A stretch of 64,000 bases of DNA, from contig JACAAK010000008.1 of assembly GCA_025093985.1 (NCBI GenBank), positions 1,984,001 to 2,048,000 of the forward strand, in the 5' to 3' direction. The first letter of the stretch is position 1; the number at the start of each line of letters is the position of its first letter. Shown one piece after another: positions 10,931 through 22,874 of this stretch. This DNA is from Calvatia gigantea. Its lineage: Eukaryota; Basidiomycota; Agaricomycetes; Agaricales; Lycoperdaceae. A model generated the notes under the pieces. That model saw only the letters and a program-made list of their open reading frames with translations. It made no database searches and was not told the DNA's origin. A program made the position numbers and the translations under genes.

Positions 10931-12286
10931 ATGTCCCGTCTCTTCTGCATTCCAGGAGTTACCCTCATCTTCGCTGCCTTTGTTCTCAACTTCATTGTCT
11001 CCATTTCTCTTCCTTACCTTCCGGCTCTCGACATTACTCGTACAGAGTTCGATGGGCTTGCCTATGAGGAGGGGCAGAATTCTATGACTGAACTACGAGT
11101 GAGTATGTCCGCTTAGTGTTCCATTCCCCTCAATGCTTACGATTTTTCTTCAGTTTGGCATCTGGTACACGTTCTACCAGTCCCAATTCCACAACACCGC
11201 GTTCTTACAACTGTTTCAGGACTCCATGCTACTATAACCACGCTGACGATCGCACCTGCGCCAAGCTGGGTTAGAAAATGGCCTCCTAGTTCTTCATCAC
11301 GCTTGCTCACTCTCCCTCCATCAACAGGCTACGCATACAGCATAAACGCAACAGGTCCCGAACGCTCCAACTCAGTTGTCATATCCTCCCCTTGGACTCG
11401 TGGTCTCGCTGTCCACCCAGTTGGTAAGTCCTCATCAACTCCGCTGGAACACCACACTTCCCCAACCTTAGTCTAACCTTATAACGTCACGCTCACATTT
11501 CTGACGTACCTTCTCCCTTCCTCTCTCCAACAGCCACCGCCGTCTCCCTCCTTGCAACTGTCCTCGCGTTGTCCTCGCACGTCACTGTCGCGCTCTTCGC
11601 GACATTGACAGCATGGCTTGCGTCTCTCATTACTTTTATCGCATTCCTCATCGATATTGCGCTTTTCGCTTGGACTAAACATCAATTTAAGAAGCTTGAT
11701 ATTGAAGCGGAAACTAAAACCGGTGCAGGTGAGTCCGGTGCCAAGTCTTCTAGAACCACCCAAATTACTCCCATCCGCTGCCCTTGCTTCCTTTCCTCCC
11801 TTCATTAATTCATTGTGTCCTTCATACCATCCTTAATGGGGGCTTCTTCGTTCCCCCTTACGTTTCTAATCTCGGACCTTGTCCTTCATTTCATGACACA
11901 GCCACTTATATATGCGCTCATTCCCGCATACAGGGCTCTGGCTTACTTTTATCGCTTTCATCCTCCTCTTCATTGGCGGTGCCTCGACCTGCCTCGGACG
12001 CGTCAGAGACAAACGCTCGGCAGCGGCGGCAGCAGCAGCAACCGCTCCCGCGGCAGTTGAAGCCGCTGATACTAAGTCTCCTCATCATACTCATGAGAAG
12101 ACTGACAGCACCAATATCCCTCCTCCTGACAGCACTACTATCAATGAAAAAGCTGCCCCATCCGCTAGTAACGGTACTGATGACAAGGTTGACCATTCCG
12201 ACCACGCTCAGCCCGAGCCTGCTGCTGCTGCTGCCAAGTCCGGTTGGGCTAGTAAATTCAAGTTTGGCAAGAAGTCAGATGCTTGA
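10931..12286 (+). CDS. SUR7/PalI (RIM9) family membrane protein
   Basis: Six exons (10931-11098, 11154-11164, 11220-11269, 11328-11423, 11534-11728, 11934-12286) join into 290 codons with consistent phases; one exon is only 11 nt (TTTGGCATCTG). The protein has an N-terminal membrane segment (IFAAFVLNFIVSISLPYL). An extracellular loop follows with FGIW, TPCYYN and a second cysteine (RTCAKLG), the W-x-C pattern of the family. Three further membrane segments follow, the last being LWLTFIAFILLFIGG. The tail is hydrophilic, rich in Ala, His and Ser, and ends in Lys. SUR7/PalI proteins sit in the plasma membrane and act in eisosomes or in ambient-pH sensing (PalI/Rim9); which applies here cannot be told. 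Exons 4-5 were copied in inverted orientation to 2.5-3.0 kb. Confidence 0.85.
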
Positions 12287-13731
12287 GATAATCAGCCCTG
12301 CGGGTTCTGCTTGAAGTATATTTTGGTTTGTGGCTGGTTTCGGAGGGAGATTTGATTGATTGTGGCTCCCCTTGTTCTGCCTTTATTTCTTGATGTCTTT
12401 GATGATAATTGTGCGCTTAATGCCCAGAGTACTTCCCAACGCTCCAGTTAAATCTTATCTGAATGATATAATACTTTGTTTCAATCTTTGATTCCAACGC
12501 GAAAAACGAGTCATGAAGGCGGATGGACCCTAATTCCATGCATATTTAAGGAGTACTTCCCCCCACATGATTCCTTGCTGAAGGTATTTTTGGCATGTGA
12601 TGGTGATGGACATTTGAACCTGTTGTGCAAAAAGGCACAGTCATTTTTACCAGTAAATCGGGAAAAAGTTGGATGATCGATGGCGGTGGGCTAGGTAGAG
12701 TAATCTCTTGTGGCTCCAGTGTTGACTGTAGCCCGAGCTCATTGGTTCTCAATGAAGTTTATCCTCTGATAGAGTTGAGCTGGTCCTGGGAGGAGGGTAT
12801 ATGTTTCATCAGTAGCCGGTCGTCGTTAAGGCGCTGCGGAGAGAGACCACCATAATGGTACGAACAGAATTGGAAGCGATCCCACATGAGTCAAAGCAGA
12901 TTGTGAAAGCGTATGCGCTTAACAATTGAGAAGCAGACAGAACACCAAAGATATTTCGAGTCAGGGTTTGACGGACAACAATCAATAACATAAACCCCAG
13001 AGCTATAAATAGAACAAGTTTTCTTGCAGCAAGTATTTTGGGTCAAACATTCTTCAGCGGCTGATGGCCCACAGCGATGAACGACGTGGCGATGGACGTG
13101 AGTGTCCCCGATGCGAAACGGAATACAAGATCAAAGCCCAGGCAGGCTCAACAACAGCACCCCCGTTCCTTCAAAAGTCCGGGGTTGACGCGTTGACGCC
13201 CAATACCGTTCTGGTATGAGTCACTGCGCATCAGGACCGCCCTCGGTGGTGAACAGCCTGCTGTTCCGCGATTCATGGAAGCCTTAAATGGCTCGTCAAG
13301 CTATTCCAGCACTAAGCGATACGCTCGGGTAGCTTCCTCGTCGAACAAGCTGTTTGCGCGGTTCCGAGTTTCGGAATCGAGAGGATCGCAATGTTCCGGA
13401 AGAAGCGCAGCCACAGACATACCCATCCAATCACCACAATCGATTCTCTGTGAAGATCCAACCTTCGCACCCAAGGACCGTAGATGCCCATGACTCGCCT
13501 TGACTCGGTATCCATCATGAGATATCCATCAACGAGGCGCTGCGGCGCAGGGTTGCGGTATAGACGGATCCTCGGTCGTTCAACAGCTCCAGGGATGAGA
13601 TCTGTTGCTTCTGATACACCGCTTTTGGTATGGTCCAGGGGTATAAAGCATATCATGACATGGTTCAATGGCACTTAAAAACCTAGAACGCATTTTTAAA
13701 GCGCACTACACAACTTACAACCACAACAGCT
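12287..13731. other. Intergenic; one unconvincing minus-strand frame
   Basis: A minus-strand frame of 120 codons at 13312-13674 (RIRLYRNPAPQRLVDGYL, SRRVMGIYGPWVRRLDL) looks protein-like but is unrecognised and has no clear partner exons. The rest shows no motif, repeat or RNA gene. Confidence 0.4.
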
Positions 13732-14092
13732 ATGTCAAACAGCGCATCCTCATCCACCGCTTCCCTCCTCTCAGCATCCAACCCCTCTCGCTCACCTAAG
13801 AACTTCCAACAAGCGTTCGGGAAACTGTCATCATCATTCGGGTTTGGTGGAGCCGTAGTTTCGGCCCCCGTCCTCTCTACGCCTTCACAAAGTCAACAGC
13901 AGAGTCAGAAATCACAAAAACCCGCAGCTCCAACTGCGGCGAAGAATGACTCGCGCACAACAGCGCAGCAAACCCAAGCTGCGTACTGGGCATCGCAGTC
14001 ACATAAAAACTTTGAGGCTGCGTACGGAAACCTTGCCGGGACGTACTGGCTTCGGTGGTGGTGTGCCGTCACCGAAGGCCAGAAAAGTGTAA
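13732..14092 (+). pseudogene. Small SPKNF/FGFGG repeat protein with one apparent frameshift
   Basis: A single-exon frame starts MSNSASSSTASLLSASNPS and holds a first unit SPKNFQQAFGKLSSSFGFGG (near residues 21-40), then a Gln/Ser/Ala-rich linker. A second unit, SHKNFEAAYGNLAGTY, should continue GFGGGVPSPKARKV and stop at 14090-14092. As sequenced, an extra T at about 14047 (GTACTGGC for GTATGGC-like) puts the end of the second unit out of frame and gives an unrelated tail to 14142. Matching the two internal units is what reveals the shift. Small proteins of this two-unit kind occur in mushroom genomes; function unknown. Either a sequencing error or a recent lesion. Confidence 0.6.
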
Positions 14093-14142
14093 AACAATGT
14101 GAAGGAAGTGTTTGTGCGGAGATTGGTATGTTGGGATGTTGA

Positions 14143-14712
14143 TCACTTAATTGGAATGATGTTGATGAGATGCTTTTGCCGCGTAGATTTAGTTTGATTT
14201 TGTGATACATCACAATGCTGCGGCCTGCGGGTAACACTGGACCAATATCTGGAGATGTTTTAACTTTTGATTTGGATAGAAGTAACTTAATGGTGACCCG
14301 ATTCGTACAATAGTTTTCTATGATACCACCTATCTATGATTGTCTGATATATGATATTTTGGACTGTTGCAATCAGAGCGTTCGCGTGTCGTCAAAATTC
14401 TGGAAACCCGTCATGTTTTGATTTTTTTCGGTCAAAGATCCCGTTACAACAACACATCTCTTGTTGTGAACATCCCATCGTTCTGTTTTGGTTAAGGACG
14501 CATTCTCGGGAATCGGGACAAACCACACCACCTGGCAGCCGGAAGTGGCACCTGAAAATCCACAGTGACAAAAATAGACAAACAGTTCTGATTTTCGCTC
14601 AGTGCGACGCTCCCACTCTCACAGTTCAATCTGAAACACTGGGCATCGTCTAACGCTCCATTCCCGGACTCCCTGGACCCGACTGCATGTGTACCGTGTT
14701 CGTTTCCTGACA
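14143..14712. other. Intergenic, no gene recognised
   Basis: AT-rich sequence with no convincing frame. It must include the promoter of the GNAT gene. Confidence 0.45.
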
Positions 14713-15712
14713 ATGACGACAACGGCATCAATCAGGCTCGCGAGAGAAGAGGACTTTAATAGGATCACGGAGATGGTCGCAGAAGCTTTTCTTCATGATC
14801 CCGTATATAATTATTTCGCATCTTTGAAAGAGGTAAGTTTGGTGATATTTTTCTCTTCTTGCCGCTGACAGCTCCATTCATTCATAATATAGTTAATCCC
14901 AACAGACCGCGAGACTCAGGAGAAGGACAACTTGCGGAAATGGGCACGCTTCCTGCTGCTCTCCTGTGTTAAATCAGGCGGTCGAGTAACAGTGGTCGTT
15001 GAACACTCCTCTGAGACATCCAGAACGGGTAGGTTGGCGTTGCCAACTGGCTTCCACCAAACAAGCGACTGGCTCTCTGGCACGTGCGAACCTTAATTAA
15101 CGCCGGTATTATCGGTATGCTGAAGGCATGGGGTCTATCAGGTCTGCTTGTAAGTCGATGTTTTGTCGGGGCACCGTTTGCGGTTTCCGTACATCGATTT
15201 ACCTTTTTGATAGCGTTGCGGATTCGGGTGGTTGGACGTAGCACATAACGCATTAGTGAAAGGCTTCCGTAAGAAAAGCATCCAACCAGAGGACCCGGAT
15301 GCGACCTGGTACTTGCAGTTAATAGCGGTTGCACCAGAGACCCAAGGAAAAGGTGAACTACCAAACAGAAAGCTTGCTGGAACTATGACTGACGAAGCGC
15401 CCCGAAGGTTACTGTAGCCAGCTGATCCGAGAAGGATTTGGTCATGCGCCCGGAGAAGTATTCACACTGGACGCTACGACTGCCGTGTCGAGAGATAAGT
15501 ATGCCCACATTGGGTTTGAGGTAGGTTTTACAGTATTACCTCGCTGTCCTACTTACACATGTCCATGTTAGCTTATAGAAACGATAGTGCTTGGCAAAGG
15601 AAAGAGCAATGACCAAGGCTTAGCTGCAGGAGGTAAATCCGCTGTCGGAGTTACGGCTTACTCCATGGTGAAAGTTTTGAACAAGGGAAAAGAGGGTTCC
15701 AACGACGCTTGA
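14713..15712 (+). pseudogene. GNAT-family acetyltransferase, frameshift in exon 2
   Basis: Traceable exons begin MTTTASIRLAREEDFNRI at 14713 and continue through LIPTDRETQEKDN, RKWARFLLLSCVKSGG and TVVVEHSSETSRT. A family segment NWLPPNKRLALWHVR follows in another frame, with a stop just before it near 15030. Next are GLDVAHNALVKGFRKK-like sequence, ATWYLQLIAVAPETQGKG (15214-15351; the acetyl-CoA loop Q-x-x-G-x-G/A region), YCSQLIREGFGHAPGEVFTL, and a last exon ending GVTAYSMVKVLNKGKEGSNDA at 15712. Introns near 14833-14892, 15145-15213, 15352-15407 and 15522-15572 have GT-AG ends. The only lesion I see is the one-base shift around 15010-15035. Substrate unknown; the N-terminal substrate-binding part is ordinary for this fungal GNAT group. 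Confidence 0.65.
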
Positions 15713-16217
15713 TATTCGATTCATAACATTCATGCTAACTCATATCTCAACGCACACATAAAACTTGGTCTCGGGGATGGAAAAACATTTTGTTAGCTGG
15801 TGGCGTCCACGAAGGGTATGCAGAGTAACCCCACCTCGTGAGGGCTAAGGCATAAGGCTTGATATTTGGTCAAGAAGAACTACATTCACCTCAAGCTGTC
15901 GGGAGGTATTTTCAGAAAGTAAAATAAGTGAAGACTTAATAAAGTTGAAAAGGTTGGTTGCTGAGAAAGCTTGATAACGGAACCGGAACGGATATCGGTT
16001 GCGCAGCATCCTCCGAAATATACACAGTCAAATAAAGGGTTCAACGTAGTACACGTTTTGGAGTGATGTCGAACAGCCAATTCTCCATAAACGCAGCTCT
16101 GCTGCTCGTTTTCAGCGCGATTATTCTCAAAAAATACCCCTGAACAATAACCGCAAGCATTCTTTCTCCTACTGGTCGAAAGTCAACTAAGAGGGCTGGA
16201 CCTGCACGTTCAGGTAC
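15713..16217. other. Intergenic, upstream of the NEO1-type gene
   Basis: No gene recognised. The NEO1-type flippase gene starts at 16218. Confidence 0.45.
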
Positions 16218-19200
16218 ATGTCGGATATCCCCTTGCGCTACATTCGAAGAAATCAAGCGCGGTCCAATTACATCCCACTTGCCGATAACGACGCTCAAGC
16301 TGGCTCTTCCCTCATCCGCAGTTCCAACAATCCCTCCGATATGTCAACGACAGGTATCACTCGAGGTGTGGTAGTTAATGGTAACATGAGGAGAAATGCG
16401 AAGGCGACTGGGAGCGCGAATGGGAAGGATAGGTATGTTGATGATCCAGAAGAGGAGGAGAGATTACTTGGAGGGTCGTATAATGATGATGCAGGGGAAG
16501 GTGATGAGGAAGGGGGGTCCGGACGTTCACCTCCACAGGTGCATTTTATTATTAATTTTATTGGCCTGGGCTTTATTTTGACATCGCTTTTACTTATAGC
16601 AACGTTCACCTGCTCCATCAATAAGGAGCAGCTCGTCTGGAAAAGACAAGTCTCGTACAGTACCCTTCAATCCACCTGGTGCGTAATCATCCCTGTCTTG
16701 CTCGACCTCGGCTAAATTCATGTCTAGGTAAACTACAATCACGTTTTACACCAAACATAGTCAAAAACCAGAAATACAACGCCCTTACATTCCTTCCCCT
16801 CGTATTCTATGAACAATTCAAATTCTTCTTCAATCTCTACTTCCTCCTCGTGGCACTGTCACAGTTCATTCCAGCTCTCAAGATCGGTTCGTAGCTCGCT
16901 TCCCCTCTAGTAGTCTATAAACGCTTACCGAAGCATATTACAGGCTTCATCGCCACATATATCGCTCCTCTCGCATTCGTTCTTTGTGTAACACTGGGTA
17001 AAGAGGCTTACGACGACTACAAACGGCACCTCCGCGACAAAGAGGCCAACTCACAGCGCTACCTTGTTCTCCAACGGCTTCCATCAGACACAGACGACTC
17101 TTCCCCGGAAGAGGCATACCTCAATCAACATGTTAACACAAGATCTGTACCGTCATCTTCCATACGTGTGGGGGATTTAGTGCATCTGGAAAAGAATCAG
17201 CGAGTACCAGCGGATATGGTGTTATTGTATACATCAGACTCCACTGGAACGTGTTTCATTAGGACAGATCAGTTGGACGGGGAGACGGATTGGAAGTTGA
17301 GAGTTGCGGTCCCTGAGACCCAAAAGTTGCAAGAAGCCGATTTAGTAAAATTGGATGCGGAGATTTACGGTGAGTGTTCACATATTATCGTTTGACCCTC
17401 TTTGACCTTATACACCACCTTGGATAGCCGATGCACCTATCAAAGATATCCATACATTCATTGGCACATTCACACTCAACAAACCCCTACAATCCTCGTT
17501 CACAGAAACTGACGGTGATGGTGTACCCCTCCGCTCCATGCCACCATCAGTATCACCACTAACAGCGGAAAATGTCCTGTGGTCGAATACGGTCCTCGCG
17601 GCGGGTTCAGCAGTAGGGTTCGTCGTCTATACCGGGTCTGATACACGTGCGGTTATGAATACAAGTCACCCAAAGACAAAAGTTGGACTATTAGATTTAG
17701 AGATCAACAAGCTGGCCAAGGTGGGCATATATCCTCCAGCAAACGGGTCTGGGACCCTGAATTGCCTTTTATTACAGATTTTATGTGTCGTGACATTCGC
17801 TCTCTCACTTGTCCTCGTAGGCTTAAACGGCTTTCGGGGTTTATGGTACATTTACGTTTTCCGGTTCTTAATTCTATTTTCGTCGATTATTCCAATCAGG
17901 TAAGAATAGTTTCCGTCCCTTTCCCGAAACCACCTACTCAGACTTGTTTCGACCAGTCTTCGCGTCAACCTAGACATGGGCAAAACGGTATATGCGCATC
18001 AAATAATGAACGACCCGGAAATCCCGGGTACGATAGTTCGGACGAGTACCCTTCCCGAAGAGTTGGGCCGGATAACGTATCTGTTAAGTGATAAAACTGG
18101 CACTTTGACTCAAAATGGTGCACACTATTTCACGTCCTGTCTTGTATTCGTAGGGTGGAACTAACGGTTTTTTTGCCGTAGAGATGGAAATGCGCAAGTT
18201 GCATATGGGTACAATGTCGTATGGCGCTGATTCAATGGATGAAGTGGCACATCAACTGGCGCTGGCATTTGGTGCATCTAGCGAGAATGGTTGGCCTCTT
18301 TGTCGCGGAGGTGCCGTTTGTAGTCGTCGTAAGCCTCTTTACCCAGTGTTACACAAAGAACGAATGCGAGAGGAGCGATATATGTGGCGATGAAGCCTGT
18401 AATATGCTCGGTAAGCGTTTATAGACTACTAGAGGGGAAGCGAGCTACGAACCGATCTTGAGAGCTGGAATGAACTGTGACAGTGCCACGAGGAGGAAGT
18501 AGAGATTGAAGAAGAATTTGAATTGTTCATAGAATACGAGGGGAAGGAATGTAAGGGCGTTGTATTTCTGGTTTTTGACTATGTTTGGTGTAAAACGTGA
18601 TTGTAGTTTACCTAGACATGAATTTAGCCGAGGTCGAGCAAGACAGGGATGATTACGCACCAGGTGGATTGAAGGGTACTGTACGAGACTTGTCTTTTCC
18701 AGACGAGCTGCTCCTTATTGATGGAGCAGGTGAACGTTGCTATAAGTAAAAGCGATGTCAAAATATTTATTTTGACATCGCTTTTACTTATAGCAACGTT
18801 CACCTGCTCCATCAATAAGGAGCAGCTCGTCTGGAAAAGACAAGTCTCGTACAGTACCCTTCAATCCACCTGGTGCGTAATCATCCCTGTCTTGCTCGAC
18901 CTCGGCTAAATTCATGTCTAGGTAAACTACAATCACGTTTTACACCAAACATAGTCAAAAACCAGAAATACAACGCCCTTACATTCCTTCCCCTCGTATT
19001 CTATGAACAATTCAAATTCTTCTTCAATCTCTACTTCCTCCTCGTGGCACTGTCACAGTTCATTCCAGCTCTCAAGATCGGTTCGTAGCTCGCTTCCCCT
19101 CTAGTAGTCTATAAACGCTTACCGAGCATATTACAGGCTTCATCGCCACATATATCGCTCCTCTCGCATTCGTTCTTTGTGTAACACTGGGTAAAGAGGC

Positions 19201-22200
19201 TTACGACGACTACAAACGGCACCTCCGCGACAAAGAGGCCAACTCACAGCGCTACCTTGTTCTCCAACGGCTTCCATCAGACACAGACGACTCTTCCCCG
19301 GAAGAGGCATACCTCAATCAACATGTTAACACAAGATCTGTACCGTCATCTTCCATACGTGTGGGGGATTTAGTGCATCTGGAAAAGAATCAGCGAGTAC
19401 CAGCGGATATGGTGTTATTGTATACATCAGACTCCACTGGAACGTGTTTCATTAGGACAGATCAGTTGGACGGGGAGACGGATTGGAAGTTGAGAGTTGC
19501 GGTCCCTGAGACCCAAAAGTTGCAAGAAGCCGATTTAGTAAAATTGGATGCGGAGATTTACGGTGAGTGTTCACATATTATCGTTTGACCCTCTTTGACC
19601 TTATACACCACCTTGGATAGCCGATGCACCTATCAAAGATATCCATACATTCATTGGCACATTCACACTCAACAAACCCCTACAATCCTCGTTCACAGAA
19701 ACTGACGGTGATGGTGTACCCCTCCGCTCCATGCCACCATCAGTATCACCACTAACAGCGGAAAATGTCCTGTGGTCGAATACGGTCCTCCCTGTCTTGT
19801 ATTCGTAGGGTGGAACTAACGGTTTTTTTGCCGTAGAGATGGAAATGCGCAAGTTGCATATGGGTACAATGTCGTATGGCGCTGATTCAATGGATGAAGT
19901 GGCACATCAACTGGCGCTGGCATTTGGTGCATCTAGCGAGAATGGTGAGTAGTTCAGATTCGGATGGGGATGAGGTATGCTGAGGGGTGAACTGCCATCA
20001 GCGCAATTGCGTCAAGCGACTTTATCGACAGGTATCCAGCTCGCTACTCGCGGTCGCAGGGACATGTCTTCCAGGGTTAAAGATGTTGTACTGGGCCTCG
20101 CTCTCTGCCACAATGTAAGCTCCATTACCCCTCCCCCTCTCAAAATCGTTCCCCCTCTTATTCTCCTTTGTAGGTCACACCAGTAGCAAACGATGACGGT
20201 TCAGTAACCTACCAAGCCTCCTCCCCAGACGAAGTGGCCATCGTCAACTGGACCGCCTCAGTAGGTCTCACCCTCGTCTTCCGCGACCGCACACGGATGG
20301 AACTTCAAACCCCGAACGGCTCCCGTATATCCTACGACATCCTCGACATCTTCCCCTTCACATCCGAATCCAAACGTATGGGAATCGTCGTTCGCGATAC
20401 CACTAGCGGTGAAATTATGTTCTTGCAAAAGGGTGCGGATGTAGTTATGGTAAAAATCGTGCAGAGGAATGATTGGCTTGAGGAGGAGACGGCTAATATG
20501 GCTAGGGAGGGATTGAGGACACTTGTTGTGGCGAGGAAGAGGCTTAGTGGAGCGACGTATGCTGATTTTTCGGAGAGGTATCATGAGGCGAGTGTGAAAC
20601 TTGAGGGGAGGAATGAAGCGATGGCGGGGGTTGTAGCTGAATACTTGGAGCATGATTTGGAGTTGTTGGGGTTGACGGGGGTGGAAGATAAGTTGCAGGA
20701 GGATGTGAAGGGGACATTGGAGTTGTTGAGGAATGCTGGAGTGAGGATTTGGATGTTGACAGGGGATAAGGTTGAGACCGCGAGGTGTATCGCGATTTCG
20801 ACGAAGCTTGTGGCGAGGAATCAATATATACATGAGGTGGCGAAGTGTAAGTGGCATTTTGCTTTTTTTTTTGTCTTGAGGACAGGCAATGCTAATGGTT
20901 GGGATTAGTGCAAATGGCTGAACAGGTTCGGGACCAGCTGGAGTTCTTGCAGTCAAAATTAGATTGTTGTCTGGTCATTGATGGAGAGTCACTACAAGTG
21001 GGTGGTTCCCCACATTCATCTTTTATAATTGAGCTAAGAATCCGAACTCCTAGCTCTGCCTCACATTGTTCAAAGATCAATTCATCGAAATTGCCACCAA
21101 GCTTTCGGCAGTAGTTGCATGTCGTTGTTCACCCACACAGAAAGCTGATGTTGCAAGACTCATCCGGCACCATACGAAAAAACGCGTGTGCTGTATCGGA
21201 GATGGGGGTAATGATGTTAGTATGATTCAAGCCGCTGACGTCGGTGCGTCCGCTCTTCTCCCTGATTTCTTGCATCTTCCTGATTCTTCGTTGTAACCTT
21301 GCAGGCGTTGGTATCGTCGGTAAAGAAGGAAAGCAAGCCTCTCTCGCCGCCGACTTCTCAGTAACCCAATTCAGCCACTTGACAAAACTTCTCCTGTGGC
21401 ACGGACGTAATTCGTACAGGCGTTCAGCAAAGCTCGCACAATTTGTTATTCACCGTGGGTTGATCATCTCAATTATGCAAGCTGTATTTTCGGCAATTTT
21501 CTATTTTGCGCCGATTGCTTTGTATCAGGGATGGTTAATGGCTGGGTATGCGACGATTTATACGATGGCGCCTGTTTTTTCGCTTGTGCTAGATCGGGAT
21601 GTCAACGAGCATTTGGCGTTGTTATACCCGGAGTTGTATAAGGAGTTGACCAAGGTATGTGGGTCGGATTGTTCTGCGGTGGCGCCAGTTGCTGAGTATA
21701 TGCGGTTAGGGACGAGCGTTGTCGTACAAGACTTTCTTCCAGTGGTTGATGATCAGCTTATACCAAGGTGCCGGGATCATGATTATGTCTTTGGTGCTAT
21801 TTGAGAATGAATTTCTGCACATTGTGTCGATTTCGTTCACGGCGCTGATCCTGAACGAGCTGATTATGGTCGCGTTGGAGATCACGACGTGGTTAGTTTT
21901 CTCCTATATATCAGAAGATCAATGGAAATCGTGCTTATTGGTTTTACCCCCTCAGGCATATATACATGGTCATCTCAGAGGTTGTAACACTAATCCTCTA
22001 TGCTATTAGTATGGCATTCCTTCCTGAATATTTTGGTGGGTCGTCTACTCTATTTTTATAAATCTCCTGTACTAAATGTACTAAATGCGGATTAGACCTT
22101 TCATTTGTAGTCACGATACCCTTCGCGTGGAAAGTTGCTGTTATAGTCGCGATCAGCGCCCTTCCACTGTGGATAATCAAGCTTATACGGAGTAGAATAA

Positions 22201-22229
22201 ATCCCTCGGCGTCCAGCAAGTTACTGTAG
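16218..22229 (+). CDS. NEO1: NEO1-type P4-ATPase (phospholipid flippase) with a 1655-bp internal duplication
   Basis: Sixteen exons (16218-16538, 16600-16678, 16728-16886, 16944-17369, 17428-17720, 17778-17899, 17957-18117, 18182-18289, 20002-20114, 20174-20846, 20909-20997, 21054-21243, 21305-21654, 21710-21891, 21956-22035, 22096-22229) join with correct phases into 1159 codons, close to yeast Neo1. Visible: [12 protein letters not shown] before the first membrane pair, actuator-domain [12 protein letters not shown], phosphorylation motif [11 protein letters not shown] (Asp near 512), KKLHMG-like [13 protein letters not shown] typical of NEO1/ATP9, [35 protein letters not shown], and C-terminal membrane segments. 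Neo1 moves aminophospholipids across Golgi/endosome membranes and is essential in yeast. Between exons 8 and 9 lies 18291-19945, made only of rearranged copies of this gene. The original intron there would have been 57 bp. Confidence 0.9.
18291..18765 (-). repeat. Inverted copy of NEO1 16574-17049
   Basis: This block is the reverse complement of 16574-17049 (exons 2-3, their introns, and part of exon 4). The only difference I see is one missing A in intron 3 (CCGAAGC in the original, CCGAGC in the copy). Its left edge abuts the last base pair of exon 8, and its right edge is the centre of a near-perfect palindrome. Confidence 0.95.
18766..19790 (+). repeat. Direct copy of NEO1 16572-17597
   Basis: This block repeats 16572-17597 in the same orientation and shares with the inverted copy the one-base deletion in intron 3. 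It begins two bases after the inverted copy ends: GATGTCAAAATA (18754-18765), TT, TATTTTGACATC (18768-18779). It stops in exon 5 at TACGGTCCTC and jumps to sequence matching 18136. Confidence 0.95.
19791..19945 (+). repeat. Direct copy of NEO1 18136-18290 (exon 8)
   Basis: This is a second copy of intron 7's end and exon 8, identical to 18136-18290 by eye. It is followed by the natural donor GTGAGT, so it is the copy that connects to the downstream half of the gene. Confidence 0.93.
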
Positions 22230-22874
22230 ACTTCTTTTGTCGGCAAGGACAGGAGATGTATTTTATGCTTTTTGCGCTTCCATGTGTACTAATTCCTTGC
22301 AATGGCGAGTCTTTATCGACCCTTTGTTGTGAAACCCTCCGTGTTAGCTGTCGTTTGGAAGAATTGGTCGCCGGGGATACTAAGCCATATTTAGGGCAAG
22401 TGAGGTCATTGGTGTGGGTTCTCTGTCATGCGTTGGGCGGGTGGCTCATATGCGCGTTAATAATAAAACCCACGAGGCGAGTTTCTCTACGCTTCTGCAC
22501 TCTACCAGAGGCTTTGATTTTATCCGTATCTTACAAGGTCAAGAAATGTTCGGAGGGGGGACTAGCACGACAGATCCGCCACAAGTCACTCGGTGCTGCT
22601 AATCTTTTATTAAACCTTGGGCAAGGAACATGCAAACCGAGCATTCTGCCAGGGAGCTGAAAGTCTCGCGAAATGTTCTATGGAACACCGGACGGCAAGC
22701 GAAGAAGTTCCAAAGCGGCAATATTCGATGTTGGCCTGGAACTTATGAAAAGGGTCCGGGACTTCAACACCTCCTAGCACACACACCTTTGTCCCCGACC
22801 TTCACCGTCCCCCCAACGTTCCCCGCCACTCGCAGCCTCGCTTCGCTTCGTCCTCACCGCAGCTATCCTCCTCT
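22230..22874. other. Intergenic between NEO1 and the M28-like gene
   Basis: No gene recognised. Open frames at 22256-22660 and 22630-22920 are unconvincing. Confidence 0.4.

Noticed and set aside
15029..15067. A 36-nt intron to explain the GNAT frame change
   Set aside because: It is too short for this genome's introns and would remove the conserved NWLPPNK segment, so a frameshift fits better.
18445..18815. Minus-strand frames identical to NEO1 exon 2-3 peptides, which could suggest a second flippase gene
   Set aside because: They are the inverted copy within the rearrangement; no other exons follow on that strand.
20258..20956. Minus-strand frame of 232 codons inside NEO1
   Set aside because: It is the shadow of exon 10, which carries clear P4-ATPase motifs on the plus strand.
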